From NCBI GenBank assembly GCA_037447655.1, contig JBBHKE010003382.1, positions 64,001 to 100,317 on the forward strand: a DNA stretch of 36,317 nt, in the 5' to 3' direction. The notes under the pieces are model-generated. The model did no database searches. It was not told the origin of the DNA and saw nothing but the letters and a program-made list of their open reading frames with translations. Numbering within the stretch: position 1 is the first letter of the stretch; every line of letters starts with the position of its first letter. The stretch is from Zygnema cylindricum. Lineage: Eukaryota; Streptophyta; Zygnematophyceae; Zygnematales; Zygnemataceae. Made by a program: the position numbers and the translations under genes. Below, in pieces: positions 1 to 9,870 of the stretch.

Positions 1-436
1 GTCACCTATAGCCTTTCCAAAAAAAGGAAATGCAAAAAAAAAAAACATACTTCCTCTTCTTTTGATTATTTTGCAATCATCCTAATTTGTTTGCAAAAAA
101 AAGTTTTAGCAGCATAGGGCTTTCGCCTGCATTTTGAAATGGTAGACCCCTTAAAAGCTCTCCACCAGCCCTGGTGAGGTGAACCAAAGTTAAGTCACAA
201 GAACCTAAAAAGAATAGCTTTGTACGCATTCAGCAATTGTTGGTTATTAAAACAATTTGAATTAAAACAGTTTCAGAGGTCCAAGAAAGTCAGCGTACAC
301 AGACATAAAACTCAGAACCCTAGTTTATTTTATCTAAAAACCTGCATTCAAAGAATCTTAAACAATTTTTTTTTTAAGTATTCAAAAATGTCTACAAATT
401 AAAACACTTTCAGAAGTTAAAGCAAAGTCGGCATAC
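1..436 (-). other. Presumed COX6A intron 2 (partial)
   Basis: AT-rich sequence with A runs on the plus strand (T runs in the gene's sense). I searched the minus strand for the expected C-terminal exon of COX6A and did not see it. No other coding signal is visible. Confidence 0.5.
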
Positions 437-1210
437 AGGATTCTCATGGTGGTGATGCTCTCCACTGAGAAAAGTGTAGATTCCAAATCCAACGCAAGCA
501 ACATATGCGACAGCTGTCACATTCCTCCACTTCATAGTCTCCTCTGAAAACCAGAAAAAGACATGAAATGTGATATACATGTCAAACAGATTCTTTGGAA
601 ACTGATAAGTCGTGACATTTGCGGTCTCTACACTAAAAAACAACTCAAAAGAAATCAGTATCGTGTGATTAATATTGTAATTGAATGCCACACTTAAATC
701 GAGTGCATTGACAGCATATAACAGCCCCGTAAATACAAAACAAAACATATTCACGTGCTCATCAAAACTCTTACACAAAAAAGAAACAACATAAAGTACC
801 AAAAAAACGATCACACAGTGCCAATTTGCAAAATAATAATTAACCAAGAAATTCACATAACATTTTCAACACTCACCTTGCTGCTCAATGTATAACAAGC
901 AAATGCTCACAAAAGTCACAAATAAAAAAACAAATGTTTACAAATGTTTACTAATGTACAGTTTTCCTCACCTTTTCTGTCAACTGCTTATAAGAATGCT
1001 TATGAATTTCGTAAATATCGTAAACCATATTCAAAAATCGCCTTGTTGCAACAGGTTTTTACATAAAAATGATAAATTCCTCCAAAACTCACCTAAGTCG
1101 TGAGCTTTGTCAGAGCCTCCAGACATAAATCGCCGTGGAACATTCTGAGCTGGAGCAGCTACAATCTTACGCTGGAGGCCTTTGGCGAGATGCCTGGCTG
1201 CGAACGACAT
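437..1210 (-). CDS. COX6A: Cytochrome c oxidase subunit 6a, 5' part (two exons; 3' end off the window)
   Basis: Nuclear-encoded small subunit of mitochondrial complex IV, inner membrane. Exon 1 is 1210-1093 and exon 2 is 543-437; the donor (TTAG|GTGAG) and acceptor (TTTTCAG|AG) join in phase to give 75 codons. Residues 1-30 are Ala/Arg/Lys/Ser rich without acidic residues, as in a mitochondrial presequence. The mature part reads LEETMKWRNVT, then one hydrophobic segment (about residues 50-67, AVAYVACVGFGIYTFLSG), then EHHHHENP. This matches the COX6A plan of amphipathic start, single membrane helix and His-rich turn. The conserved C-terminal block (PYPY...IRNKEFPWG type) is not in positions 1-436, so I read a further donor at CCT|GTATGC and place the last exon outside the window. 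Reading through instead gives eight unrelated residues and a stop at 410. The start is the only ATG giving a presequence. Confidence 0.83.
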
Positions 1211-1790
1211 GATTTTAATTTTTTTTAGGTCAAATCAAAAACGAGAGGCAATAGGAAAAAGAGAATAGACAGTTGTGTGTGTCTTGCTGGCAGAGGGAAA
1301 GATATTAGGTTACAGATTTCAGCGTCCCAAAAGCTCTTTGCAAGTTTTACAATTTACATGTAGGAAAATGTGACGTTCTAAAACACGCACGAACGAGAAA
1401 AAACGGGACTGCAACTGGAATTCTCGTTCTTTGTGTAAACGCACAAAGAAATGTTCTGATTAACGCCCGAAGCACAGAGTTTACCGTTGTCTCCTGGGAA
1501 TTTTTTACGAGTAGTCGGGACCGTCCGATCACATCGAATTGGGATGTGTTTGGATTTCTGGACGCGAGAAGTTTCTCAGACGATTTTAGCTCGGTGAATA
1601 TGAAACAATATGAAGCGTCTACGATCAATACTAGCGAATCGCGATGCTGAAACGCGGGATCGATTTCGATCTTGTTCGCGACCAGGGGTGAAGTTGGCTT
1701 GTTGCTTCACCAATTTTTGTCCCACTCCGCTTGTCTTCTCCTCGGTTTTCTTGTACGCTTCGCTTACGTCTCGGCTTGCCGCACCTTTCG
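1211..1790 (-). promoter_or_regulatory. COX6A 5' flank and leader
   Basis: This lies directly upstream of the COX6A start codon and ends at a transposon at 1799. Sense-strand sequence next to the gene is pyrimidine-rich (CTATTCTCTTTTTCC, TCTTTCCCTCTGCC), resembling plant pyrimidine-patch core promoters. The 1560-1790 part is richer in GC and open in two frames, but neither translation resembles a family I know and no start or splice structure supports a gene. Confidence 0.35.
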
Positions 1791-1798
1791 CTTTTAGG

Positions 1799-2535
1799 TA
1801 GAGGTCACAATCAGAGGTCACAAATGGTTAACCGAAACAGCAACAGACCGTTAGCAGACCGCCGCGTCGGATCCGGAACGGATTCGGGTGCCAAATTTGG
1901 GGGGGCGGGAAGATACGAGGGAGGTGTACTATTAATTTTGTACTTATTTGGGTACGGGCGGGTACAAGTAGTCGCAGGAAATCGAGTTTCGGTTAACTTT
2001 TATTTTCCTAAACGCGTATCGGGTAACGGTCAACAATTTAGGAGCGTGGCATAACCCAGACGGGCGTCGGATACTCATATTTAAAAAAAAAAAAAAATGC
2101 AGGCTTTGGTTATCTCAATTTTTTACTTTTGGGACCTCTGGTCACAATCGGGTACCCGAATCCGTACCCGTTTCGTAGCCGGCGAGCCGCGTCGGATCCG
2201 AAACGGGTTCGGGTGCCAAATTTTGGGGCCAACCAAATTCGGTCGGATGATTTAAAAAAAAATGAAAATTCCGTAGGTACCATTACACTATAATACTGTG
2301 GTGTCTATACTATCCAATGCTATTGTACTTTGTACCACAACTTTTGTTTTTATTCAGGTACATGTAGTCGCTCAAAATCGAGTTCCGGTCAGCTTTTTTT
2401 TTTCGTGAACGCGTATGAGGTTCCAGGTAACAATTTAGAAGCTTGCAATAACCACATAGAATTTCGGGTGTTCAACTTTTGAAAAAAAAAAAAAACAGAT
2501 TCAGGTATACGAAATTTTGACTTTTGTGACCTCTA
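1799..2535. mobile_element. Non-autonomous hAT-type element, head-to-tail dimer
   Basis: Ends are TAGAGGTCACAA (1799-1810) and TTGTGACCTCTA (2524-2535), perfect 12-bp terminal inverted repeats that fit the hAT YARNG terminus rule (TAGAG). Flanks CTTTTAGG (1791-1798) and CTTTTATG (2536-2543) are an 8-bp target duplication with one mismatch, the hAT size. No transposase is encoded. Inside are two diverged copies of one unit: GTCGGATCCG...TTCGGGTGCCAAATTT at about 1866 and again at about 2191, AAATCGAGTT at 1979 and 2368, AACGCGTAT at 2011 and 2408. They meet at 2133-2147, where a degenerate right end (GGGACCTCT) abuts a left end (GGTCACAA). The class is inference from ends and target duplication. 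Confidence 0.75.
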
Positions 2536-2543
2536 CTTTTATG

Positions 2544-3716
2544 CAAACCTTGTTGTCCTTGTGGTTAGCTCATATATGAGGAAGGCGTCCATTTGATTTG
2601 TTGCTCACACGACTAAGATCTTACAACGACACACGATAAGGTATGAGATGAAATCGTCGTAGTCGATAGGGAAGCGCACAGTCAACCGCAAAGTATTGCA
2701 TATTCTCCCGCCACATTCTCTATTCGGGAGTACAGTCGACCCTCGTGTGAATCTTGTGTTTTTGACGTAGCAAAGAAAGCATTGGGTGACGTAAAGCTTA
2801 CAAACCTTTAAATACCCCATTTTTCTCACGCGCAATGCATACTATGGTGCGGTTTGGCATGCAACGACCTTTAAAGAAATCGACTACTCGCTACGAGACC
2901 CAACTCACAACTTCATTCCATTTTGTTTTTAGATATTCCATACCTTAGGCTGTACCTCCACCAATTTTTGATAAGATTACGCTTGACGGTCTTTTGAAGC
3001 TAGAGAAGCTAATAACCCTTGTCCAAATCGCATGTCAACTTTTTTGCATTTCCTATGTCGCCCTTCACGATTCATAAGTATTTCGTCATAATATGATAGA
3101 GCACCGTGGTGAGTGATGGTCAATGACCGAGTGACTTACCTCCCAACAATGATGCATACAAACGCTATTTGTACTTTCGACCTTTAGCGTGACATTACCT
3201 TAAGCGTTGTGCTAACGGCTACGTTTCTCATTTGTATAACGCACTTTTAGTGCTCGTATAGTTTGTTTTTTTTTTTCTGATGACAACTTTTATGCTTTTA
3301 ATATTGTGTAACGTTTGCAGTATTTTTAGTCCTTTTTTAATATCTTGCCTTTAATGGTCGTTAACAATTCCTAATTTCAATCATGTTTTGTAACTTGATG
3401 GTTTAACCATTGCGTTGTTGAAAGAAAAATCTTAAGATTCGATGCACCTACGACTGTATAGATGGATAAACTATATAATGGAGTTTCATTATCAGTTTGC
3501 CACGAACCTAGGTAACTAATGTCATTCACTTGAAAGGGAAAGTAATGTAGGAGTCTTTTTCTTACTCCTCGTTGTTGTTAGAGTACTAAGTCTAATTTAA
3601 GTGAGTTAATAATTTGTAGCTATTCGATTTTGACCCAAAACCGAAGTAGTATTGAATCGGTTGAAACTGAATTTGTTGTGGTCGAATTGAACCAAGATGA
3701 ACCTTGCATTTTTTCT
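2544..3716. other. Intergenic, no gene recognised
   Basis: Mixed-composition sequence. A 76-codon minus-strand ORF at 2605-2835 matches nothing I know and has no splice context. No conserved repeat ends were found. Confidence 0.5.
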
Positions 3717-3918
3717 GGTGGGTCGAGGAGGCGCGCTCTTCCACGTCGTTTCGCCTCCCGTTTTCTGCGCACGACCGTATGTTTAGGGTTTTTTTATATG
3801 TTTTTTTTTTTATTTTATTTAAAAAACAAACAAAACAAAAAATAAATGACCGTAAACTTAGAAACCTATTCAGATACCCGATTACGGCGTGGTGGGTCGC
3901 GTTACCTTACGACCCACC
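3717..3918. repeat. Short inverted repeat with a nested hairpin (GGTGGGTCG ends)
   Basis: GGTGGGTCG occurs at 3717-3725 and 3891-3899, and its complement CGACCCACC at 3910-3918. The last two form a 9-bp stem with a 10-nt loop; the outer pair delimits about 200 bp like a small foldback element. No target duplication is visible, so mobility is unproven. Confidence 0.4.
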
Positions 3919-3998
3919 GGGACCCACCTAAATGCTGGGCCTAAGTAAGAAACCTAGTCTGTTTTTAGTTATCGATGGCATCTAACCGAGCCGGCTTA

Positions 3999-4717
3999 GG
4001 GCCAAGTTCCATCAGACGAAAACTGGGGTAGTTTACAGAAATCCGCGACTATCCGTACCAGATCGTACCGCTTATTTTGTTTTTATACGAAAACATACAT
4101 TACAGAGAATCTTGCCAATACTCTCCGAAGGTCTGGGAGGTAATACTGACCGTGGGATGTTCATCCGCGAAGCGTTCTCTTCATTTTTCTCTGTAGCTGC
4201 CAACGTACCTGTAAGAGGTGGGTTGGCAGATACAGAAAATAAATAATAGTGACACGCTGGATGAAAAAGCTACGTGTCATGATGTAAAACCAACGAAAAT
4301 TGACGAAATTTGCACTTGGTATGTACTTTTCAAAATGCAACTGAAAATTAAAAATGTAATCTCGAAACGGTCCTTCGTCGCGCAATTCCTTTCGTCACAC
4401 TATTTCCAGCAAAAGATTTTTGTCATGTTCGAAAATAGGAAATCTAAAAAATGAGCTGGCGTAAAAGACTGACGTTTGCAAAAATTACAAAAGTTCTGTC
4501 GTATTATGACTTAGTATGCAAGTACATCGTACGCAAATGAAGATTTGAAGTGAAATTTGTCGGTGTGAAGATTTTGAGTATCCGGTCAAAACCCACGTGG
4601 TACCACTCAATGTATAACACGTGGATTACAGACTCTTCGTGATGGAACATCGACTCAATTAACCCGGTCTGTAGAATTAGCCGTACGATTACAGAAACGT
4701 CTGATGGAACTTGGCCC
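3999..4717. mobile_element. PIF/Harbinger (Tourist)-like non-autonomous element
   Basis: Perfect terminal inverted repeats GGGCCAAGTTCCATCAGACG (3999-4018) and its complement (4698-4717), immediately flanked by TTA on both sides (3996-3998 and 4718-4720). A GGG start and a 3-bp TTA target duplication are the signature of PIF/Harbinger and Tourist MITEs. The 719-bp interior has no transposase-like frame; the longest ORFs (74 and 78 codons) are featureless. The superfamily assignment rests on ends and target site only. Confidence 0.78.
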
Positions 4718-5064
4718 TTAAACTGTTATCGAGTTAATTAAACCGAACTGGCGAATGGTTTCGAGTTCGACCGATCATTGCAGACTATGTACGTCATATG
4801 ACGTCTCTCTTGACTCTCCGTTTTGCGGTGGTCGCTTTCTTCTTTTCGTGTCTTCAGTTTTACCTGAGGGTTAGGTCGAGGGCATCATACGGCTGTAATG
4901 CGATGTGCGAATCTATTGAGTATTGACGCTCGTAAAATCAAATTTATCTTTGTAGATCTGTACCGTACGGAAAATGAAATCTGCATATTCGGTCTTGCTC
5001 CGCTATTTTTGCCGTTCAATATAGTGTTTTAGCCGTCGATCACAAATATGTACGGTATGTACTG

Positions 5065-5284
5065 TACACCGTGAATCGTTGTTAAAGTTAATGTTTTTTT
5101 CGTCTCTATAAACATATTTTCTCCGTACACGTACGTCGGTTTGTAGATCTGACGGTTGAGATTGAAAGTTAAGATTCTCAGCTTCCGATTGACGGTCTCG
5201 AATTGAAAATTGGACAGGTGTGTACGGAGAAAAGATGTTTTAAGCGGCGAAAAAGTTATTAACACTAATAGCGATACACGGTGT
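5065..5284. mobile_element. Short TACACCG-ended MITE, copy 1
   Basis: The left end TACACCGTGAATCGTTGTTA and the complement of the right end, TACACCGTGTATCGCTATTA, are near-identical, giving an element of 220 bp. The same termini recur at 34584, 35333 and 36048 and in part at 18364. The right half (from about 5146, GACGGTTGAGATTGA, then TTCCGATTGACGGTC) resembles the right half of the duplicated module at about 19420 and 21681, so a related or composite element lies there too. No clear target duplication. Confidence 0.6.
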
Positions 5285-5343
5285 AGAGTCCGGATGAGTG
5301 TCGCTATTCTGAATTTCTTCCATGGCCTTTACTCTTAATGCTG

Positions 5344-5781
5344 GGCTCCCATTGGGCCAAAAAATGCCTGTTCTGGGTCAAAATTTGCAATTTTTGAGCG
5401 TTCCAGGAACCGGGTTCGAATTCTGACCAATCACAGCCCACCGCGTTGCCGTTACAATTTAAATGGGAACATAATACGGGAAAAAAATGTGCGAAAGAAT
5501 ATGTGAACTTTTTTTGCGGCGATTTTACGCGTCATAATTTTTTTCGGATCAATTCCCAAGCTGGACGAATCAATTTATATTTTTCGACGGCTATTTAATA
5601 TTCGTACAATTTTGGCTGACACCTTTAGTGTATCCTGTTGCTATTTTCTATTTTCCCGTGGCTTGCCAATAATTGAGTCTTTTTGACGGTCTGTTTTTTG
5701 TCTTTTTGCGGTCTGCTTTTTCCTTGTTTCGCCGCGTGAGTATTCTGAACAAAACGGGCATTTTTTGGCCCAATGGGAGCC
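5344..5781. mobile_element. Foldback/MITE with perfect 25-bp inverted ends
   Basis: Positions 5344-5368 (starting GGCTCCCATTGGGCC, then an A6 run and TGCC) are repeated exactly in inverse orientation at 5757-5781. Element length is 438 bp. It has no coding capacity and no convincing target duplication (flanks TAATGCTG and TTAGCCTT), so the superfamily is undetermined. Confidence 0.65.
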
Positions 5782-6828
5782 TTAGCCTTCCGTCGAGATA
5801 TTTTCCTGTTGACCGGAAAAATCTTCAAAAGCACGCCCCTAAAACTGCGTACTTTACCCTTAGGGGCTAGGTATACTATGCATATAATACGGGAGTACTA
5901 GATATAGAGTTCTTACGCATTTTCGCACTTTTTATCTACACTTACAGCAACTGGAACGCCGCATGAATAGAGATAAGTAAACCGTTTGTCCCCGTTTAGG
6001 ATCCCGTACGGAATCCGTAACGGCGAATGATATGAAATCATAGAATCGTAGTGTTCTTTGCTCAAATTGTTAGTTAAAAGTGTCTGAACGGCGTCAACGC
6101 TCATCAACCTGTTTCTATGCTGGCGTTTATGGTTCGTGAACGAGATAGCTATAACTTTCGAACGGTACTGTAGCGCTAATTTTTTTACAGAAATAATAGC
6201 CGTCGACGTCAAAAAAGGGCGGCGACTCATGTTCTGACTTTGCTTCAAAAACGTACGTTTTCTTTGTTTTATCTTCGAAACTTCTGTTGTTAAAAATTGT
6301 CGCTTCGACGTAACGACGGCGCCTGTTGGAATAGACAAAAGCGTGTGCCAAAGTCAACTCCTGCGTAGCACAAGACGACAAAATAGCAGCCCGTTTGGGT
6401 ATCAGTTAAACACGGAACTGCCTTATTGCAGAAACCGTACAATCATCGAACGGTCACTAGAAAAGTACAGCAATCCGATCTGAAAGCTGTTCACAAATCA
6501 CAACCTTCAAGTTCTGACAAGCGTGAAACTGAATCTTCGTACGGTCAGATTTTCAGCTTTAAAACGTTTAATTTACATCATAGTTCAAAATTTAAAAAAT
6601 GCGAAAACTACAGTACTGTAATGGAAACACTATATGCTGTCTTTATAATAATCCATATAATACGTGAAAAATACGAGAACATAAAACGTAGCGTTCGCAC
6701 TATTAGACGCAAGAATCGGTAATCTACAACTTTCAAACCATTTCGAGTTTCCGACCGTCAACTTCTGACAGAACAAAACGTCAAATTTTAACCGGCTCAA
6801 CTGGCTCAACCAGCTTCCAGATTTCCTA
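5782..6828. other. Intergenic; probable old transposon debris
   Basis: Inverted GCATTTTCGCACTTTTT (5918-5934) and AAAAAATGCGAAAAC (6595-6609) resemble the ends of the MITE at 34048-34180. A 141-codon minus-strand frame (5913-6338) lies between them but begins at a non-ATG codon and resembles nothing I know. No gene is called. Confidence 0.4.
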
Positions 6829-7014
6829 TGCATAAAGAAGTCCTCCCTCTATAGACCTTCGTTCTTGTCTTTCTTTTCTCAGTTTCTCTCCCTTCTCTTC
6901 TGCAACCTTCTTCCTTCTAATCTCTTCCTTAACTCTTAACTCTTCTTAATTTCCTTCCCTGCTGCAACCCTAATATAACTTTATTGCTGCAGGAGACTCT
7001 GGAATCCTATTCCT
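6829..7014 (+). promoter_or_regulatory. Core promoter and leader of the GIL1-like gene
   Basis: A long pyrimidine-rich stretch (6840-6970, e.g. CTTTCTTTTCTCAGTTTCTC) precedes the start codon, typical of plant pyrimidine patches and leaders, with CTCTATAGAC at 6846 and GCATAAAG at 6829 as weak TATA candidates. TTATTGCTGCAG at 6981-6992 could be the acceptor of a 5'-UTR intron, but no donor is obvious. Confidence 0.4.
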
Positions 7015-7914
7015 ATGGGGAAGCAGAGTGTAGATATTGAATCTCCAGATGAAAGAGTTAAGGACGCACTAAATCGAAAAGATGTCGCACTTTATCAAAC
7101 TAAACTAAGTAATGAAAAACTTTACAAAAAAGTTGAGAAGTTAGAGGAGAGGCTTTACAATACTGAACAAGTAGTCGGTTCTCGGCCGTCGGATAGCGGT
7201 ACTTATTTAGCAGATGGACCAAATCCTTCTCATATTACTAAGGAACTCTCACATCTTTCCAATAATACTACTGGATTTGTGAGGATTTTTGTAAATACTC
7301 TTAAAAATGGAGGAGCAGATTTGAAAATAATAAAGCAATTGCATCCAAACCCTAGATCTGTGGACACCGGATACCTCCAAAGGTTTCTTGCAAGTTTTTT
7401 GAATCATCATCTCTTCTTAGATTTTGAAAATGAGAGGTTTAAGAGAGGAGGATCCACTTTTCTTGACGTTTCTCGCCGTAAAGATGAATATTTTAAGGAG
7501 TGGAAAAGGTTAGAGGATTCAGTTGACTCCAAACCATCCACACTATTTGATGAATTTGTCAACATCAAATGGGAGTCCTTTAAGAAAAGCTTAGCAGAGA
7601 AGCTTGTAGACAAAAAAGACCTAATTTTGAAACTGGTCAACGGTAATGATAGCCTCCGGACTTCCTTTGTGACGGTGGCCATGGCTGCCTGGAAACTTCA
7701 TCGCCTCTCCTTCTCCTTCAATTCTCCGGCCACCATAATTCGTGTGGAGGGGCGTACTACTGTAGACGGTCGTTTTGTGAAGCTCCACACTTATTTTGAG
7801 GAACAGTGGGAGGAGGAGGGAGGAGGGAAAATTCCAATCACGGATTTTATGATTTTCCCCGGGTTTCAAGTTCAGTCGACCGTCATTCCTTGTCGAGTCT
7901 ATCCTGAAATGTAG
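7015..7914 (+). CDS. GIL1/IRK-interacting-protein-like (DUF641 family) protein
   Basis: Intronless 299-codon frame. Residues 20-53 form a short coiled coil (LSNEKLYKKVEKLEERL). Residues 70-110 (PSHITKELSHLSNNTTGFVR, then NTLKNGGADL) match the helical block of the GRAVITROPIC IN THE LIGHT 1 family. Residues 224-245 (AAWKLHRLSFSFNSPATIIRV) and the C-terminus (DFMIFPGFQVQSTVIPCRVY) match that family's signature (WLLHCLAFSF, VVPGF...TVIQCRVYL type, from memory). Family members are usually about 430-480 residues; this one lacks most of the N-terminal DUF641 region, so it may be a short paralogue. In Arabidopsis, GIL1 acts in light suppression of gravitropism; function here is inferred only. The start is the first ATG after the leader. 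A minisatellite begins at the stop codon. Confidence 0.85.
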   Translation: MGKQSVDIESPDERVKDALNRKDVALYQTKLSNEKLYKKVEKLEERLYNTEQVVGSRPSDSGTYLADGPNPSHITKELSHLSNNTTGFVRIFVNTLKNGGADLKIIKQLHPNPRSVDTGYLQRFLASFLNHHLFLDFENERFKRGGSTFLDVSRRKDEYFKEWKRLEDSVDSKPSTLFDEFVNIKWESFKKSLAEKLVDKKDLILKLVNGNDSLRTSFVTVAMAAWKLHRLSFSFNSPATIIRVEGRTTVDGRFVKLHTYFEEQWEEEGGGKIPITDFMIFPGFQVQSTVIPCRVYPEM

Positions 7915-8203
7915 GAGGATTTTAAGAGGTTTTTAAGAGGATTGGAAGGATTTTAAGAGGATTGGGAGGGTTGGTAAAAGGAAAGAGGGTTATTCAGAGG
8001 TTTTTAAGAGGATTGTAAAGAGGATTAGGAAGGATCATGAAGAGGATTTTAAGAGTAGGAGGATTATTATAAGTTTTTTAAGATAAGAGGATTTTAAGAG
8101 GATTGGGAGGATGATTAAGAAGGTTTTAAGAGGATTAGGAGGTTTTTAAGAGGATTGTTCAGAGGATTCGGAAGATTTTAAAAGGTTAGGAGGATATATT
8201 GTG
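7912..8203. repeat. AAGAGGATT minisatellite beginning at the GIL1-like stop codon
   Basis: Degenerate tandem units of about 10-20 bp built from AGGATTTTAAGAGG, AAGAGGATTGGGAGG and AGGTTTTTAAGAGG run from the TAG at 7912 to about 8200. The plus strand (the mRNA sense) is purine-rich, so the repeat would form the 3' UTR. Confidence 0.8.
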
Positions 8204-9870
8204 GATACAGTTAAAGGTAATTAATATATTTGGGATGTAGATACACTATTTCTTATTGCTATATTGTAATTAGAGTGTTTAATGCAGGTTTTTTAGTGCT
8301 ACATTGGAATATAGACGGTATTTCTTATTTCTATACTTGAATGTAGATACGGTTTTTAGGGTTCTTTTTTTGCTACAGTTAATTGTGGATGGTATATTTC
8401 TTACAATTAACTTATTTTTATCTTATTTCTTAGAAGAACATAGTCGTTATTCCGAAGAAAAATAGTCGAATGGAGACATTTGTAGTGTTTATTATTTGCG
8501 GTTAATTAACTCTGACTTTTTTTTTGAATTATTATATTTTCAGTTGTATGGTATTTTTTACTCCTCTCTACCTCCTCTTTTGTTCACGTGCTATTTTTTT
8601 TGTGGTTTTCGGTTTTTTTTTTAGGGTTTCCGCTGTCTGTTTAAACTGTTGGGAATATATAAAATAACATTTTTTTTTATTTTGTTTTTTGAGGCATTCA
8701 ATGACAGTGAATCAATCACCTTCCCAGGTTACCTGTTTTGTTATTTTGTTTTCAGGTTTGGAATGTTCTGTTACAGACAGTTTTTTAGAGATTCCGAAGG
8801 TTTTTTTTTTGTATTTTTACAGGTTCGGCTTGCCTTTTTTTGAATTTTTACAGGTTTGGAAAGTTTTGTTTTAGTATTTTTACAGTTTCGGAAAAATGCT
8901 TAATGTGGTAATTGAATGGGGAATTGTAAAACTCCGAAAAACTCTTAAAAACCCAAAAAAACCCCTAAAAAACTCTAAAAAAACCAAAAAAACCTAATAA
9001 ACCAGTTTCGTTTGAGTTTTTTTACAGGTTCAAAAAAAATTATTAATTTGGTCCCTAAAGAGGGGACTTGAAAATGGAATCTTTTTAATATTGAAGGCGA
9101 GAAACATTTGTACCCCATTTGATGTTGATAATAGTAAATAATAAATTTCTACTTCAAAAAATAAGTGTGTCGGTAAAATAAATAAAAAAAACATTTGAGT
9201 AGATGGAAAAACGAAAGAAAAGAAAAACAAAAACGGAACTGAGAAGACCTACACAAAAGACGTAAACAAACGAGAAAAAAAAAAGTGAAGGATGAAAATT
9301 AATGTGGATGATCTTGGTTTAGTTGGAATGCCATATTTATGAAGTTTATTTTGAAATAATAAATAGTTTGAAAGTAGATGAGGGAGGGGACGGGAGAGGG
9401 GGGAGGGGGGGGGATGATGTAGGGGAGAGGATGGAGGGGGGATTTTTTTTTTTTCACAATTATTCACCTTTCTAAAAAAATTAGTTAATCACATAACAAA
9501 TTAAAATCACAACAAGATTGATTTCCACCGAGGTAAACATCAAATCGACTCTTTTTTTTTGGGTTATTTCGTCCCTAGAAAATCATATACATCAACTGAA
9601 ACGTCACAATTTGTCACAGTCTAATAGGACTCAAACACATTTCTTCTTTAACGAGTTGAAGAATTAATTGAAAAACTAATTTAGCAACAAATTTGGAAAT
9701 TAAGATTTCCTCTAAATTAAGTCCAAAAAACCAATTCCGAGACAAATTTCAATAACCCTCATTTTCACATTTTCACGGTACCGATTTCCATTAACTATGG
9801 TACCCTTTTAAGTGTGGCAAACAGCCCTCTTCCATTTTTCATTTGGAAAGTTCGTCTATTTTTTTTATGT
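8204..9870. other. Intergenic, low-complexity AT-rich
   Basis: No gene recognised. It holds an array of TTTTTACAG(G)TT(C/T)GG motifs (8744-8892), an A-rich AAAAACCCTAAAA-like stretch (8935-9000), and a G-rich tract at 9379-9440. The small ORFs here translate to homopolymer-like peptides. Confidence 0.55.

Noticed and set aside
1576-1821. 81-codon minus-strand frame upstream of COX6A
   Set aside because: It overlaps the hAT element end and its first codons lie inside the transposon; no homology is recognised.
2551-2620. tRNA-like GTGGTTAGCTCATATATGAG
   Set aside because: It resembles a D-arm, but no T-arm GTTCGAATC or acceptor-stem pairing follows.
5913-6338. 141-codon minus-strand frame
   Set aside because: It begins at a non-ATG codon, runs into a MITE-like end and has no recognisable domain or splice structure.
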